The notes under the pieces were generated by a model. It made no database searches. It had not been told where the DNA came from and saw only the letters and a list, made by a program, of their open reading frames with translations. Made by a program: the position numbers and the translations under genes. A stretch of 64,000 bases of DNA from Deinococcus aquaticus (GTDB lineage: Bacteria; Deinococcota; Deinococci; Deinococcales; Deinococcaceae): positions 2,353,501 to 2,417,500 of the forward strand of contig NZ_CP115165.1 of the NCBI RefSeq assembly GCF_028622095.1, in the 5' to 3' direction. Below, in pieces: positions 47,492-57,519 of the stretch (its first letter is position 1; every line of letters starts with the position of its first letter).

Positions 47492-48369
47492 TTCTTCTTA
47501 CTCAGCAGGCCGGGCAGGTCGTCCGGCAGGCGGCGCATGGGCAGGTCGAACAGGGTGCGGGCGGGCTCGTTGGGGGCCGTGTTGCCCTCCTTGAGCATGG
47601 CGTACTGATGTCGCGTGATGGGCGGGTTGGGCAGGATCTGCATCAGCGGCACGGCGAGGTCCATCAGGGCCAGCGGCACCGGCACGATGGGTTTCTTCTT
47701 GCCCAGCGCCCCGAGTTCGAGTTCCAGCAGTTCCCGGAACGTGAATTCCTGCGGGCCGGTCAGGGCGTACGTGTGCCCGCTGCCCAGGTCGGACCCGGCG
47801 GCAGCGGCGAACGCCTGGGCCACGTCCTGCACGCTGACCGGCCGGAACGGAAAGCGGCCGTCCCCGATCTGCGGCACGATCGGCGCGGTACTCACGAGTT
47901 CCCGCAGGACCCGCCCGAAGAAATCATCGCCCGGCCCGAAGATCAGGCTGGGTTGAAAGATCGTCCAGTTCAGGCCACTGTCCCGCACGAGCGCCTCGGC
48001 CTGCGCCTTGCTGCTGGAGTACCCGCTGCTGCTGTCGGGCCGCGCGCCCAGCGCACTCATGTGCACGTACCGCGCGCCGCGCGGCGTGGCCGCCAGGACG
48101 TGGCGGGTGCCTTCCACATGCACGCGGGCGAAGGTCTGATCCCCCTTCTCGGCAATGATGCCGACCAGATGCACGACCACCTGCGGGTCGGCCTGCCCCA
48201 CGGCGCGCTGCACGCTGCCGGGATCGGTGACGTCCAGTTTCACGCCCCGCGCGCCGCCCACGTCGCGGCCCGAGCGGCTGCCGGCCGTGACGGTGTGCCC
48301 GCGCGCGATAAGTTCGGCCACGACGGCCTTTCCGACGAAGCCGCTGGCTCCGGTAACAAGTACGTTCAT
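47488..48369 (-). CDS. NAD(P)-binding epimerase-like protein (NDUFA9 type)
   Basis: 293 residues, atypical short-chain dehydrogenase fold. The dinucleotide motif [18 protein letters not shown] is at residues 3-20, with [11 protein letters not shown], a [12 protein letters not shown] catalytic-region remnant, and [15 protein letters not shown], the pattern of complex I NDUFA9-like and sugar epimerase-like proteins. Substrate unknown. Its ATG overlaps the stop of the MerR regulator gene (ATGA), so it is co-translated with it. Confidence 0.8.
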   Translation of the reverse strand: MNVLVTGASGFVGKAVVAELIARGHTVTAGSRSGRDVGGARGVKLDVTDPGSVQRAVGQADPQVVVHLVGIIAEKGDQTFARVHVEGTRHVLAATPRGARYVHMSALGARPDSSSGYSSSKAQAEALVRDSGLNWTIFQPSLIFGPGDDFFGRVLRELVSTAPIVPQIGDGRFPFRPVSVQDVAQAFAAAAGSDLGSGHTYALTGPQEFTFRELLELELGALGKKKPIVPVPLALMDLAVPLMQILPNPPITRHQYAMLKEGNTAPNEPARTLFDLPMRRLPDDLPGLLSKKN

Positions 48370-49349
48370 GCTGAACCTCCAGAAGGGTGCGGGGGGATGG
48401 CCGGGCTGCCCAGCAGGGCCGCCGCGATCTGCTGCGCGGCGCTGGGCGCGTCCGGCCCGGCGTACTGACCGCCGAGTTCCTGCGCCAGTATGGGCTCGGC
48501 GTTCAGCAGCGCGCCGCCGTAGAACAGCGGCATCCCCAGGCCGTCCAGGTCGCGCAGGTGCGCGCGGGTAGCGTCCAGAGCCCAGGTGCCGTTCAGGGCC
48601 AGCAGGACCGCGCGCGCCTCCCGCTGCCGGGCGTACACGGCCAGGTCGCCCAGCGGTACGTTCGCGCCCAGGTACGCCACGCGCACGCCCCGGCGGCGCA
48701 GCGCCAGCGTCAGCATCATCAGTCCCAGTTCGTGCTGCTCCTCGGGCGCGCAGGCCGCCACGACCAGCGGGCCGCACCCGCCCTGCACGCCCGCCACGTC
48801 CATCAACGCCGACAGGCGGGACCGCAGGTACGCGGTCGCCTGATGCTCGTGCGCAATGGTGATCTCACCGCGTTCCCAGCGCGCCCCGATCTCGACCATG
48901 GTGGGACTGATCACGCCGGTCATGACGTCCTCGACCGGCAGGTGCGCGTGCACCCCGGCCAGCACCGCGCCGGCCCGGTCGGTATCCGAGGCCAGCAGCG
49001 CGTCGGTCAGCAGCGCCGACCAGCGGGCCACGCCGCGCCCCTCCGGCTGCGCGGGTGGGGGTGCCGCCACGGGCACCTCGGCCGGACTGCTCGAGGGTCG
49101 GGTGGCCTGCACGGTCAGTTCGGCTGCGCGGCCGGCGGGCACGCCCGACTGTAACTGGGACTGCATGTACTGAATGGCGGCCACGTCCCCGGGCGAGTAC
49201 AGGCGGTACCCGCTGGCGTTCCGGACAGGATGCGGAAACCCGTACCGCCGTTCCCACTGCCGCAGCGTGGTGGCGGGAACGCCCGTCTGCACCTCGACTT
49301 CCGAGGCGGTGAACATTCCGGTCTGGGACCGTCCGGCGGTGGGCTTCAT
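48366..49349 (-). CDS. MerR-type regulator with B12-binding domain (CarH/LitR-like)
   Basis: 327 residues: N-terminal MerR winged helix ([34 protein letters not shown]), a linker, a helical B12-capping region and a Rossmann B12-binding domain with the ExH pattern EEQHELG (His206), then [13 protein letters not shown]. The capping stretch [13 protein letters not shown] (Trp158, Glu168, His169) resembles light-sensing CarH. The residue after Trp is Glu159, where the Thermus protein has, as I recall, the His that ligates cobalt after illumination. Carotenoid genes lie 300 bases away, which supports a role in their light control. ATG at 49349. Confidence 0.8.
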   Translation of the reverse strand: MKPTAGRSQTGMFTASEVEVQTGVPATTLRQWERRYGFPHPVRNASGYRLYSPGDVAAIQYMQSQLQSGVPAGRAAELTVQATRPSSSPAEVPVAAPPPAQPEGRGVARWSALLTDALLASDTDRAGAVLAGVHAHLPVEDVMTGVISPTMVEIGARWERGEITIAHEHQATAYLRSRLSALMDVAGVQGGCGPLVVAACAPEEQHELGLMMLTLALRRRGVRVAYLGANVPLGDLAVYARQREARAVLLALNGTWALDATRAHLRDLDGLGMPLFYGGALLNAEPILAQELGGQYAGPDAPSAAQQIAAALLGSPAIPPHPSGGSA

Positions 49350-49403
49350 CGTAGACCATTGTGGCGCACGCCGGGACCGTTTGATGGTAAGGATTACGCA
49401 TAA

Positions 49404-49537
49404 TACGGACTCCGATAGAATGGTTTGCAAAACCGTTCCATCCGAGCGGATGCGAGTGGGAGCAAAGCGGGTTCCGGGCGTGGAGTTGGCAACCCGGTGT
49501 CGTTCCGGGTTGTCAACGAAACAGACGGAATCCGTAT
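49404..49537. repeat. Interspersed structured repeat, copy C
   Basis: 134 bp copy between the B12 regulator and the divergent UbiA gene. Ends ATACGGACTCCG / CGGAATCCGTAT. Hairpin 1 is ATAGAATGGTTTGC followed by AAAACCGTTCCAT, so the stem sequence differs from copies A and B but pairing is largely kept; hairpin 2 is GTTGGCAACCCG/CGGGTTGTCAAC. With its flanks it fills the 298 bases between the genes; nothing else was found apart from a TACAAT nine bases before UbiA. Confidence 0.85.
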
Positions 49538-49647
49538 AAGGCCGCGCCGACATGCATTGACGGCCATCCGGGCGGACCCCGGCCCCCGTTCCGGCCCGGC
49601 GCCAGGGTCATCTGCCTGCCGGGGGCGGCCAGTACAATGCCCTGTTC

Positions 49648-50538
49648 ATGCGAAGCGCCGCCCAGACCCGATCCCACCTGCTGCCTCTGCGGCGACTGCT
49701 GACCGTGTCGCGCCCGGCGCTGTGGGTGAATACCATCGGGACGCTGATCACGGGCGTGTGGCTCTCGGGCCGCCTGTACACGCTGGACCCGGCCACGCTG
49801 CTGCTGCTGGCGTACCTGACGTTGCCGTTCAACCTGCTGATCTACGGCCTGAACGACCTGTCCGACCGCGAGGAAGACGCCCGCTCGTCCCGCAAGGGTG
49901 GCTGGCAGGGCGCGCGCCTGACCCTGGCCGAGGGTGGGCCGCTGCTGCGCGCCACGCTGATCCTGAATATTCCCGCGCTGCTGGCGCTGGCGCTGTTGCT
50001 GCCCCCGGCCGCCACGACCCTGCTGCTGGTCTCGGCGGCGCTGTTCGTGGCGTACAGTCTGCCGCCCCTGCGTCTGAAGGGCCGCCCGTTTCTGGACGGC
50101 TTGAGCAACGTGGCGTACGCCCTGCCGCTGGCCCTGCCTGCCCTGACGCTGGGCAGCCCGGTGCCGTGGTGGCCGCTGCTGGCCCTCATGAGCTACTCGG
50201 TCGGGAAGCACGCCTTCGACGCCGCGCAGGACATTCCCGCCGACCGGGCCGCCGGGACGCGCACCGTGGCGACCACGCTGGGCACGCGGGGCAGCGCCGC
50301 CTACGCGCTGGCGTGGTTCGTACTGGCGGCGGCGCTGCTGCTGCCCGTCTCGCAACTCACGGCGCTGGCGCTGCTGCTGACCTGCGGCGGTATGGCCATG
50401 GGCCTGCTGCGCCGCCCCACGCCCGCACAGGCCGCGCGCCTGTACCCCCTGAGCATCGTCACGCCGTGGATCGTGGGCGCGGTGGCGGGCGTGCAACTGG
50501 TGTACCTGCTGGCGCGCGGCCAGTGGACCGGCCTGTGA
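49648..50538 (+). CDS. UbiA-family prenyltransferase
   Basis: 296 residues with about eight membrane helices. The first Asp-rich motif is [17 protein letters not shown] (NDxxDxxxD type) near residues 71-87, and the second is [13 protein letters not shown] near residue 190. Beside a CrtI-type desaturase, it resembles lycopene elongase/C50-type or other carotenoid prenyltransferases, though quinone prenyltransferases share the fold. ATG at 49648 with TACAAT nine bases upstream. Its stop overlaps the GTG of a repeat mini-ORF that leads into the desaturase. Confidence 0.8.
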   Translation: MRSAAQTRSHLLPLRRLLTVSRPALWVNTIGTLITGVWLSGRLYTLDPATLLLLAYLTLPFNLLIYGLNDLSDREEDARSSRKGGWQGARLTLAEGGPLLRATLILNIPALLALALLLPPAATTLLLVSAALFVAYSLPPLRLKGRPFLDGLSNVAYALPLALPALTLGSPVPWWPLLALMSYSVGKHAFDAAQDIPADRAAGTRTVATTLGTRGSAAYALAWFVLAAALLLPVSQLTALALLLTCGGMAMGLLRRPTPAQAARLYPLSIVTPWIVGAVAGVQLVYLLARGQWTGL

Positions 50539-50603
50539 ACTGGCCTACGAGCTGGCCCGTGAACTGGCCCATGAACTGGCCCATGAACTGGTCTGTCACG
50601 TGA
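50535..50603 (+). CDS. Trp-Pro repeat bridge mini-ORF (22 codons)
   Basis: The GTG at 50535 overlaps the UbiA stop (GTGA), and the TGA at 50601-50603 overlaps the GTG start of the desaturase. Between them 12-bp units such as CCCATGAACTGG encode repeated MNWP/VNWP. The frame therefore links the two genes into one overlapping chain of three ORFs. It may be a translational relay without a useful peptide product, or a chance result of a tandem-repeat expansion. Confidence 0.5.
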   Translation: MNWPTSWPVNWPMNWPMNWSVT

Positions 50604-51940
50604 GCCACGTGGGGGTCGTGGGCGGCGGGATCGCCGGACTGACCCTGGCCGCACTCCTGGCCGCGCGCGGGCACGCGGTCACCGTGTACGAACAGGACCG
50701 CGCGGGCGGCAAGCTGCGCCGCGAACAGGCGGGCGGCCTGAGCTTCGACACCGGCCCCAGCCTCTTCACCTTCCCAGACGTGTGGCGCGCCGTCCTGCAC
50801 CGCCTGCACGAACCCGACCCGCTGGACCTGCGCCCCCTGCCCGGCGCTCTGGGCGTGCACCACACCCCGCACGGGCCGGTACCGCTGCCCGTGCCGCCCA
50901 AACATGCGCTGTTCCCGCACTGGCAGCGGTACGCGCAGGCGGCCGAGCCCCTGCGGGCGCACCTGACCACCCTGCTGACCACCCCGCCCCGCCTGAGCGA
51001 CCCGGCGTTCCTGCGGGCGTCGGCGGCGCTGCTGCGCGTGACCGGCCCGCACGCCAGCGCCGCCGCCTGGCTGCGCGCCCGGCACCTGCCGCCCACGCTG
51101 GAGCACGCGCTGGCCACCCACGCCCTGAACGCCGGCCTGAGCCCGGGTGACGCCCCGGCCCTGTACGCCCTGATTCCCGCGCTGGCCGGTGATCAGGTGC
51201 TGCGGCCCGCCCGGGGAATGGGCGCCCTGCTGGACGCCCTGCGCGGCTTCTGCGAGGCGCGCGGCGTGACCATTCGCGAAGGCGTGGGCGTCCGCGCCCT
51301 GACCGGCACCACCCTGACCCTGAACGGGGGAGGGGTCCGCCGCCACGATCTGATCGTCAGCGCCATCGACCCGGCCCGCCTCGCCCAGCTGCGCGGCCAG
51401 CCGGTCAGACCCGGCCCCCGGACCGTCAGTGGGGTGGCCCTGTACGCTGCGCTGCCCGCCCCTGCCCTCCTGCCCGCCACCAGCGTCATCCCGCCCGTCA
51501 GCTTCCGGGACTTCCGGGCCGCCCTGCGTGCCGGGGCACTCCCGCCCACCACACTGGCACTCGTGCACGCAGACGGCCCGCGCCTCGCCGTCCTGCTGAC
51601 CGCCCCCCCCACCGGCCGCACCCTGACCGCCGACCACCCCTGGGTCCGGGGGCAGCTACGGCGTGTGGAACGCACCCTGAACGTGCCCGGCCTGCTGGAC
51701 TCCGCCCTGGATACCGTCACCCTGACGCCCGCGCACTACGCGCGGGGCGGCCACCCGGGCGGCGCGATCTACGGCGCAGCCCTGCCCGTCTGGCGCGGCG
51801 GCCCGCTGCACCCCCAGCCATACTGCCTGACCCCCACGCTCTGGCAGGTCGGAACCGGCGTGCACCCCGGCGGCGGCCTGCCCGCCATCCTGGGCGGCGC
51901 GCTGATCGTGGACCGCCTGCTGCGCGAAGCGGGCTGGTAG
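50600..51940 (+). CDS. Phytoene desaturase-family FAD oxidoreductase (CrtI/CrtD-like)
   Basis: 446 residues. N-terminal FAD-binding motif [20 protein letters not shown], then the desaturase-type [21 protein letters not shown]; the C-terminal flavin region is [19 protein letters not shown]. This is the CrtI/CrtD/CrtO superfamily; in Deinococcus a CrtD 3',4'-desaturase acts in deinoxanthin synthesis, a reasonable guess here. It is a little short compared with CrtI (~500). GTG start at 50600 overlaps the mini-ORF stop. Terminator downstream. Confidence 0.78.
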   Translation: MSHVGVVGGGIAGLTLAALLAARGHAVTVYEQDRAGGKLRREQAGGLSFDTGPSLFTFPDVWRAVLHRLHEPDPLDLRPLPGALGVHHTPHGPVPLPVPPKHALFPHWQRYAQAAEPLRAHLTTLLTTPPRLSDPAFLRASAALLRVTGPHASAAAWLRARHLPPTLEHALATHALNAGLSPGDAPALYALIPALAGDQVLRPARGMGALLDALRGFCEARGVTIREGVGVRALTGTTLTLNGGGVRRHDLIVSAIDPARLAQLRGQPVRPGPRTVSGVALYAALPAPALLPATSVIPPVSFRDFRAALRAGALPPTTLALVHADGPRLAVLLTAPPTGRTLTADHPWVRGQLRRVERTLNVPGLLDSALDTVTLTPAHYARGGHPGGAIYGAALPVWRGGPLHPQPYCLTPTLWQVGTGVHPGGGLPAILGGALIVDRLLREAGW

Positions 51941-51947
51941 ATGAACA

Positions 51948-51974
51948 GCACCCCCTTCCACGCGGAGGGGGTGC
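51948..51974. terminator. Hairpin between convergent crtD-like and subtilisin genes
   Basis: GCACCCCCTTCC (51948-51959) pairs with GGAGGGGGTGC (51964-51974) around a four-base loop, with one unpaired base. It ends both convergent transcripts; T-tracts are absent. Confidence 0.6.
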
Positions 51975-51990
51975 GTGGTGATCGTGACGC

Positions 51991-53781
51991 TTACTGGCCG
52001 GTGATGGCCTTGTAGGGGTCGACCAGACCGTACCCGAAGTTATTGTCCTTCCCGGCCGTGCCCAGGTCCCTGGCGGTGCTGGTGAGCAGGCTGAGCAGCT
52101 GGGTGTTCGTGAGGGTGGGTTTGGCGGCCCAGACGACGGCGGCAGCGGCACTGACGTGCGGGGTGGCCATGCTGGTTCCGTCGAGGGACTCGTAGTCGGC
52201 GCCGGTCACGGCGACCGTGCCGGTGGTGGGGAGTTTGGTCAGCAGGCCCTGCCCGTCGGCCTGCTGGACGCCCACGACGGGCACGGCGTAGGTGTTCGTG
52301 AGGGTCATGCCGAGCGCTCCGGCGGCGTTGTTGTAGATCATGACGCCCCTGGCGCCGCTGGCGACGGCGTTCGCGGTCTTCTCCTCGAAGGAGCAGGTGC
52401 CGCGCGCGATCAGGGCGATGTTGCCGCTCAGGGCTGCGTTGCGGGTGCTGGTGCCGCAGAATTCGTTCGCGCCGGCCGTGCCGGTGCCGTCACCGGCCTT
52501 CACGACGTTCCCGGTGAAGCTGCCCCGCCCGGTCAGGTCGGCGGCCTGCACGTTACTGAAGGTCACGCCGCCGCCAGAGGCGCTCGCGGCGGTGCCCTGC
52601 CCGAGCGGCACGCTGCTCAGGACGGCCACGCCGGGCCCCGACAGGTCCACCTGCGTGCCGAAGTTACTGAAGTCGGCCTTGGCGAGGTTGCTGTCCACGG
52701 CGGCCACGCCGGCCACCTGGGTGTAAGCGGCGGGGTAGGACACGGCGGCCCCGTCGTTCCCGGTCGCGGCGATGATCAGGGCGCCCTTGTTGTACGCGGC
52801 GGTGTACGCGCGCTGTTCGGTGGTGCTCTTGCTGCCGCCGCCCAGGCTCATGGACACCACGACCCGGTCCTGCGTGCCGCCCTGCGATTTCAGCTGGGCC
52901 ACGCACCAGTTCACGCCGTTGATGATGCCGCTGCTGCTGCCGGACCCGGTGTCGCCCAGCACGCGGCCCATGTACAGGTTCGCGCCGGTCGCCACGCCGC
53001 CCACGCCGTTCGGGTCCATGCCGCTCTGCTGGCCGGTCGCGCCGGTGCCCGCCCCGTACTGCGCGAACACGGTCCCGGCGACGTGTGTGCCGTGGTGGGA
53101 CACGTCGTTCAGCGCGTAGGGGTCGTTGCGGTTGGCTTCGGTGGTCACGAAGTTCTTGAAGCCCGTCAGTTTCCGCTGGAATTCCGGGTGATTCCCGTCG
53201 ATGCCGGTGTCTAGGATGCACACCGCGACCTTGGTGGTGGCGGCCCCGGTGTACCCGGCGGCGCGCAGGGCGGGAACGCGCAGGGCGTTGTCGCCCCAGG
53301 TGTACTCGCCGCTGGGTGCATACAGCGCCTGGGCACCCAGGCCCTGCGCGCCCAGGGTGTTGGGGGCGGGGCGGGCGTCGCTGCTGCCGCTGCGCATGCC
53401 CTGGGCGCGGTGCACGGCTTCCTGCTCGATGTACTCGACGCTGGGGTTCGCGCGGAGTTTCGTGAGGGCGGCGGGGCTCAGGCGGACGGCGGCGGCGCTG
53501 ATGTCCGCCCACTGGCTGCTGATCACGCCCCCGGCCGCAGTGATGGCCTGCGCCTGCACGGCGGCCTGAGCGGCGAGTTCCTGCGCGCCGAGGCCCTGAC
53601 CCCCGAGGTTCTGGGCGCTGAGCGGCTGGCGGAAGCCCACGAGGTAGCTGTCCGTCCCGGCCGGCGTACCGGCGACGGGGGCGGTAGGAGCGACGGCGTC
53701 CGGGGTGACGGCACTCTGCTGTCCGCAGGCGGCCAGGGTCAGGGCGAGGGTCGTTGCCAGCAGGGGGTGGGTCAGTTTCAT
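51991..53781 (-). CDS. Subtilisin-like serine peptidase, lipoprotein
   Basis: 596 residues. Lipoprotein signal with LTLAAC (Cys19), an inhibitor-type propeptide (SYLVGFRQPLSAQ to VEYIEQEAV, residues 45-123), then the S8 catalytic domain: Asp191 (ILDTGIDG), His230 (HGTHVAGT), Asn342 (ATGNDG) and Ser537 (DGTSMATPHV). A PA-type insert lies at roughly 400-525 (CSFEEKTANAVASGARGVMIYNN). An extracellular, lipid-anchored protease. The ATG has GGAGG at good spacing. Confidence 0.93.
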   Translation of the reverse strand: MKLTHPLLATTLALTLAACGQQSAVTPDAVAPTAPVAGTPAGTDSYLVGFRQPLSAQNLGGQGLGAQELAAQAAVQAQAITAAGGVISSQWADISAAAVRLSPAALTKLRANPSVEYIEQEAVHRAQGMRSGSSDARPAPNTLGAQGLGAQALYAPSGEYTWGDNALRVPALRAAGYTGAATTKVAVCILDTGIDGNHPEFQRKLTGFKNFVTTEANRNDPYALNDVSHHGTHVAGTVFAQYGAGTGATGQQSGMDPNGVGGVATGANLYMGRVLGDTGSGSSSGIINGVNWCVAQLKSQGGTQDRVVVSMSLGGGSKSTTEQRAYTAAYNKGALIIAATGNDGAAVSYPAAYTQVAGVAAVDSNLAKADFSNFGTQVDLSGPGVAVLSSVPLGQGTAASASGGGVTFSNVQAADLTGRGSFTGNVVKAGDGTGTAGANEFCGTSTRNAALSGNIALIARGTCSFEEKTANAVASGARGVMIYNNAAGALGMTLTNTYAVPVVGVQQADGQGLLTKLPTTGTVAVTGADYESLDGTSMATPHVSAAAAVVWAAKPTLTNTQLLSLLTSTARDLGTAGKDNNFGYGLVDPYKAITGQ

Positions 53782-54200
53782 GCGTGCCTCCGTGAGGTCT
53801 GGCCGTGGGACGGGAAGGCTGTTCCGGCCGCACGGGGAAGTGCGGCAGGGACGTGGAATTCACCGGCAGACGCTATTGCAATTAAGCTTGGCGCGGATAC
53901 TAATGCGCGCCCGGAGGTCGGCCTCACAGGTCAGCTAGACAGCTCTAGACGGGGTACAACAAATAGACGCACGGTCGCTTGCGTTTCGTCAGCCAGTCAG
54001 TTATCAGGACGGGGTGTCGCGTGGCCCGAAAGAGAGCCTTGCCAGAGAGCAAGGGAATCAGATTCACGCAATTCAAACGCGAAACCCACCCTGCGCGGGC
54101 TCTCCGCACGAAAGAGGCAGGCAGAGGTTCATCCCCCTGCCTGCCCCCTCTACGGTTACCTTCCGTTGGAGTGCCCCGTTGACTGTCTCCTACGGGACGC
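53782..54200. other. Intergenic region, 419 bases, no supported gene
   Basis: Contains the leader of the peptidase gene and the terminator of the proline operon. The part from about 53880 to 54115 is less GC-rich than its surroundings and has small dyads (CTTGC/GCAAG near 54040-54055, ACGCA/TGCGT near 53967-53985). Short ORFs there lack start signals. It could hold a small RNA, but I recognise none. Confidence 0.5.
54116..54145 (-). terminator. Terminator of proline operon
   Basis: GGCAGGCAG (54116-54124) pairs with CTGCCTGCC (54137-54145). On the minus strand the stem is followed by CTCTTTC. It lies 55 bases past the pruA stop. Confidence 0.6.
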
Positions 54201-55772
54201 TTACCAGCGCTCAGTGACGGTCTTGAGCTGCATGAAGTTCGCCAGATAGTCCGGGCCGCCCGCCTTGCTGTCCGTGCCGCTCATGTTGTACCCGCCGAAC
54301 GGCTGCACACCCACGATGGCGCCCGTGATCTTGCGGTTGAAGTACAGGTTTCCCGCCTCGAACTCGTGCCGCGCCTGCTCCAGCCGGGCGCGGTCACGGC
54401 TGCAGACGCCGCCCGTCAGGCCATACTCGGTGCTGTTCGCGATGTCCAGCGCGTCCTGCCAGTCCCGCGCGCGGATCACGGACACGACCGGCCCGAAGAT
54501 CTCCTCCTGCGCCAGCCGCGCGTCGCGCTTCACGTCGCCCACGATGGTCGGCTGCACGTAGTAGCCCTGTTTGCCGTTCGCCTCGCCCGTGGCCTCGCCG
54601 CCCAGCAGCACCTTGCCCTCACTGGGAGCTAGTTCCAGGTAGCCCTTGATCTTGTCGAAGCTCATCTGGTTCACGACCGCCGTGACGTTTGCGTTCTCCT
54701 CGCCCGTGCCCACCTTCAGGGCCTTCGTGCGCTCCACGAAGCCACTGACCACGGCGTCGTACACGCTGTCCACCACGATCAGGCGGCTCATGGCGCTGCA
54801 CTTCTGCCCGTTGAAACCGAACGCGCCCTGCACGGCCGCCGTGACCGCCATGTCCAGATCGGCCGTCTCGTCCACGATCAGGCCGTCTTTGCCGCCCAGC
54901 TCCAGAATGACCTTCTTGATCCACTTCTGGCCCGGCTGGGTCTTAGCGGCCACCTCGTTGATGTGCAGGCCCACCGCGCGGCTCCCCGTGAACGTGATGA
55001 AGCGCGTCTTCGCGTGCGTCGTCAGGTACTCGCCCACCTCTTTCCCCACGCCCGGCAGGAACTGCAGCACCCCGGCAGGCAGCCCCGCTTCCAGCAGGAT
55101 GTCTACCATCATGCCCGCGATCAGGCCGCTGTCCTCGGCCGGCTTGGCGATCACGCAGTTGCCCGCCACGATCGGCGCGGCCAGCATGCCCAGGAAGATC
55201 GCGCACGGGAAGTTCCACGGCGAGATGCTGACGCCCACGCCCACCGGCATGAACATCAGGCCGTTCTCCTCACCCTCGAACCACGTCGTCTCGGCCGCGC
55301 CGAAACCCGCGTACTTCATGGCGCTGCGCGCGTAGTATTCCAGGAAATCGATGGCCTCCGCCACCTCCACGTCGGCCTCGGCGTAGTTCTTGCCGACCTC
55401 GACGCTCATCAGCGCGCAGGCCTCTAGGCGGCGGGCCTTCAGGATCGCGGACGCCTTCAGCAGAATGCGGGCGCGGGCGTCCACATCCCACTTCTTCCAC
55501 GACTCGAACGCCTTCCACGCGCCCTGCAGGGCACGCTCGGCGTCGTCGATGGTGGCCTTCGCCGTCGTACCCACTACTTCACTGGTATCGCAGGGGTTCA
55601 GCGAGGTCAGCTTCTCGGCCGTGTCCACGCGCTCACCGTCGATGACCAGCGGGTAGTGCTTCCCGACCAGCTCGGCGCGCACTTTCTTCAGCGCGGCCCT
55701 GTAGGCCTGAACGTTCTCTTCCTTCGTGAAATCGATGAAGCTCTGCGGGCGGTACTCTTGGATCTTTAACAT
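54201..55772 (-). CDS. pruA: L-glutamate gamma-semialdehyde (P5C) dehydrogenase
   Basis: 523 residues. It oxidises the product of proline dehydrogenase to glutamate with NAD. Catalytic Glu291 (LELGGKDG) and Cys325 ([10 protein letters not shown]) are 34 residues apart as in the aldehyde dehydrogenase family; [10 protein letters not shown] and the C-terminal [20 protein letters not shown] are PruA-like. ATG at 55772 with AAGGAG close upstream; an earlier frame ATG at 55811 is less likely. Third structural gene of the put operon, separate from PRODH as in Thermus and Deinococcus. Confidence 0.95.
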   Translation of the reverse strand: MLKIQEYRPQSFIDFTKEENVQAYRAALKKVRAELVGKHYPLVIDGERVDTAEKLTSLNPCDTSEVVGTTAKATIDDAERALQGAWKAFESWKKWDVDARARILLKASAILKARRLEACALMSVEVGKNYAEADVEVAEAIDFLEYYARSAMKYAGFGAAETTWFEGEENGLMFMPVGVGVSISPWNFPCAIFLGMLAAPIVAGNCVIAKPAEDSGLIAGMMVDILLEAGLPAGVLQFLPGVGKEVGEYLTTHAKTRFITFTGSRAVGLHINEVAAKTQPGQKWIKKVILELGGKDGLIVDETADLDMAVTAAVQGAFGFNGQKCSAMSRLIVVDSVYDAVVSGFVERTKALKVGTGEENANVTAVVNQMSFDKIKGYLELAPSEGKVLLGGEATGEANGKQGYYVQPTIVGDVKRDARLAQEEIFGPVVSVIRARDWQDALDIANSTEYGLTGGVCSRDRARLEQARHEFEAGNLYFNRKITGAIVGVQPFGGYNMSGTDSKAGGPDYLANFMQLKTVTERW

Positions 55773-55824
55773 ATAGCTCCTTAGATGAATTACACGGCTG
55801 TTCTTTGTCAAGATGCGCGTAGAT

Positions 55825-56580
55825 TTAGCGTACCAGTCTTAGGCCTACTTCTAACAATTCCTGACATATTATATCAAGAACGTGGTTTTGCGTCGAAGTG
55901 AAATGAATAAAAGTGTCATGTGTGCTTATGCCTCTTGTGACACTGCCGAAGCATCCGTCGCCCTCCCATACTCCGCCGAGATGATCCGTAGCACCCTTTA
56001 CGGCCTTCATGCCAAGTTGCGTGGCGTAATAATGGCACACCAGAACAAGTTGATCTACAGATCTGCTTGATGACGTTCCTGTCAAAAGAATGCTGTTGTA
56101 ATGCGCACCTGGGCGCATGTAAGGATTTCTCAATGCTGCTTCGCGTTCGAGAAAAACCTGTACATTGGCAGCGTGAGGGACGTCTTCAAAAAAAATAGTG
56201 CCTTCGTGCCCGATGGAGTAGGCGAATTGAGTGTTGGCCCTCTCGTGATAGAACTCTTCAAACACCTGATCCATTGGGTGATAATCATCGGGTGAACTGA
56301 TTTCTCGTACACCCAAAGTACACGGAGCACCGTCGATCCTCGAAGGGACGGAAAGGCCGGCGAGTTCGGTCTGCATGGCAATCAGTGCGTGATTGCAGTA
56401 TCCCCACTTGGCAGTCATCTCAGCCCGGAGCGCATCTGGGCTGAGGAAGCACCCATCTGCCTTCTCGAATCCTGTTATGAAGTCGCGCGCACGTCGGCTC
56501 CAAGCCCACGTGAGTGCGTTACCGAGCATCCGGCTCGTCTCTTCAGTAGCAGGACTAGGAACAGGTAATGGGTTCAACAC
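55825..56580 (-). CDS. Unrecognised protein inside the proline operon, low GC
   Basis: 251 residues from a GTG at 56580 (six bases after the PRODH stop); 52 bases before pruA. No signal peptide, no membrane segment, no family I recognise. Features: several His and aromatic clusters ([40 protein letters not shown]) and a compact hydrophobic C-terminus. The DNA differs from its neighbours: three sampled 60-base blocks have 31, 29 and 21 G+C. The His/Glu clusters could bind metal, but that is speculation. Being inside the operon, it probably acts in proline or arginine use, or was inserted by transfer. Confidence 0.7.
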   Translation of the reverse strand: MLNPLPVPSPATEETSRMLGNALTWAWSRRARDFITGFEKADGCFLSPDALRAEMTAKWGYCNHALIAMQTELAGLSVPSRIDGAPCTLGVREISSPDDYHPMDQVFEEFYHERANTQFAYSIGHEGTIFFEDVPHAANVQVFLEREAALRNPYMRPGAHYNSILLTGTSSSRSVDQLVLVCHYYATQLGMKAVKGATDHLGGVWEGDGCFGSVTRGISTHDTFIHFTSTQNHVLDIICQELLEVGLRLVR

Positions 56581-56586
56581 GTTCGT

Positions 56587-57519
56587 TCAGCCCTTGACCA
56601 TGCCGCGCAGCACGAACATGACGTTGGCGGGGCGTTCGGCGATGCGGCGCGAGAAGTACGGGTACCAGTCGCGGCCGTAGGGGATGTACGCGCGGACGCG
56701 GTAACCCTGCGCGGCAAGGTTCTTCTGGAGGTCGCGGCGGATGCCGTACAGCATCTGGAATTCGAAGGTGTCCTTGCTGATGCCGTTGGCGAGGACGAAG
56801 TGCTGCACGTCGCGGATGATGCTCTCGTCGTGCGTGGCGACGTTCACGTAGTTGCCGGCTTTCATGTGGGCGTACACGAGTTTGCGGTAGCCCGCGTCCA
56901 CGTCGGCCTTGACGGGCATGGCGACCGTCTCGGGTTCCAGGTACGCGCCCTTGACGATCCGGAGGTTGGGGTGCAGGTCGTCCAGCGCGGCGCGGTCGGC
57001 CTCGCTGCGGTACAGGTACGACTGGAGGACGCTGCCCACGTGCTCGCGGCCGAACTCGCCGATCAGGGTGCGGAGCTGCGCGAGGGTGATGTCCACGCGC
57101 GGGTGGTCTTCCATGTCGAGGCACACGAACCCGCCGTACTGTTTGGCGCGGCCCACGATGCGGCGGGCGTTGGTGAGGCCCAGGTCCCCGCCCTCCACGG
57201 TCTTGCCCTGGCCGACGCTGCTGAGTTTCACGCTGACGTACGGTCTGATGCCCTGGGCGTGCGCGGCGTCCATGAGGTTCAGGACGTTGTCGGCGAACGC
57301 GGTGCATTTCTCGGGTGAGTCGATGAATTCGCCCAGCAGGTCGAGGTTGGCCAGGACGCCGTCCTTTTCCAGTTCCTTCACGGCGTTCAGGGCGGTCTGG
57401 ATGCTCTCGCCGGCCACGAAGCGCTGGGCGACGCCCCAGCCTCGGGCGCGCACGATGTTCTCGATGGTTTTCTGCCCGGCGACGGTCAGGACGGCTTTGC
57501 GGTACAGCTGGTCGATCAT
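56587..57519 (-). CDS. Proline dehydrogenase (PRODH)
   Basis: 310 residues, a monofunctional FAD enzyme that oxidises proline to P5C. The length matches the Thermus/Deinococcus type. Barrel motifs: [74 protein letters not shown] and the C-terminal [24 protein letters not shown] holding the substrate-binding Arg pair. Its ATG overlaps the regulator stop (ATGA). Confidence 0.95.
   Translation of the reverse strand: MIDQLYRKAVLTVAGQKTIENIVRARGWGVAQRFVAGESIQTALNAVKELEKDGVLANLDLLGEFIDSPEKCTAFADNVLNLMDAAHAQGIRPYVSVKLSSVGQGKTVEGGDLGLTNARRIVGRAKQYGGFVCLDMEDHPRVDITLAQLRTLIGEFGREHVGSVLQSYLYRSEADRAALDDLHPNLRIVKGAYLEPETVAMPVKADVDAGYRKLVYAHMKAGNYVNVATHDESIIRDVQHFVLANGISKDTFEFQMLYGIRRDLQKNLAAQGYRVRAYIPYGRDWYPYFSRRIAERPANVMFVLRGMVKG

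Noticed and set aside
53979..54217. Short plus-strand ORFs between the subtilisin gene and pruA
   Set aside because: Two overlapping frames of similar length, no start signal, no domain, and they run across the proline operon terminator.
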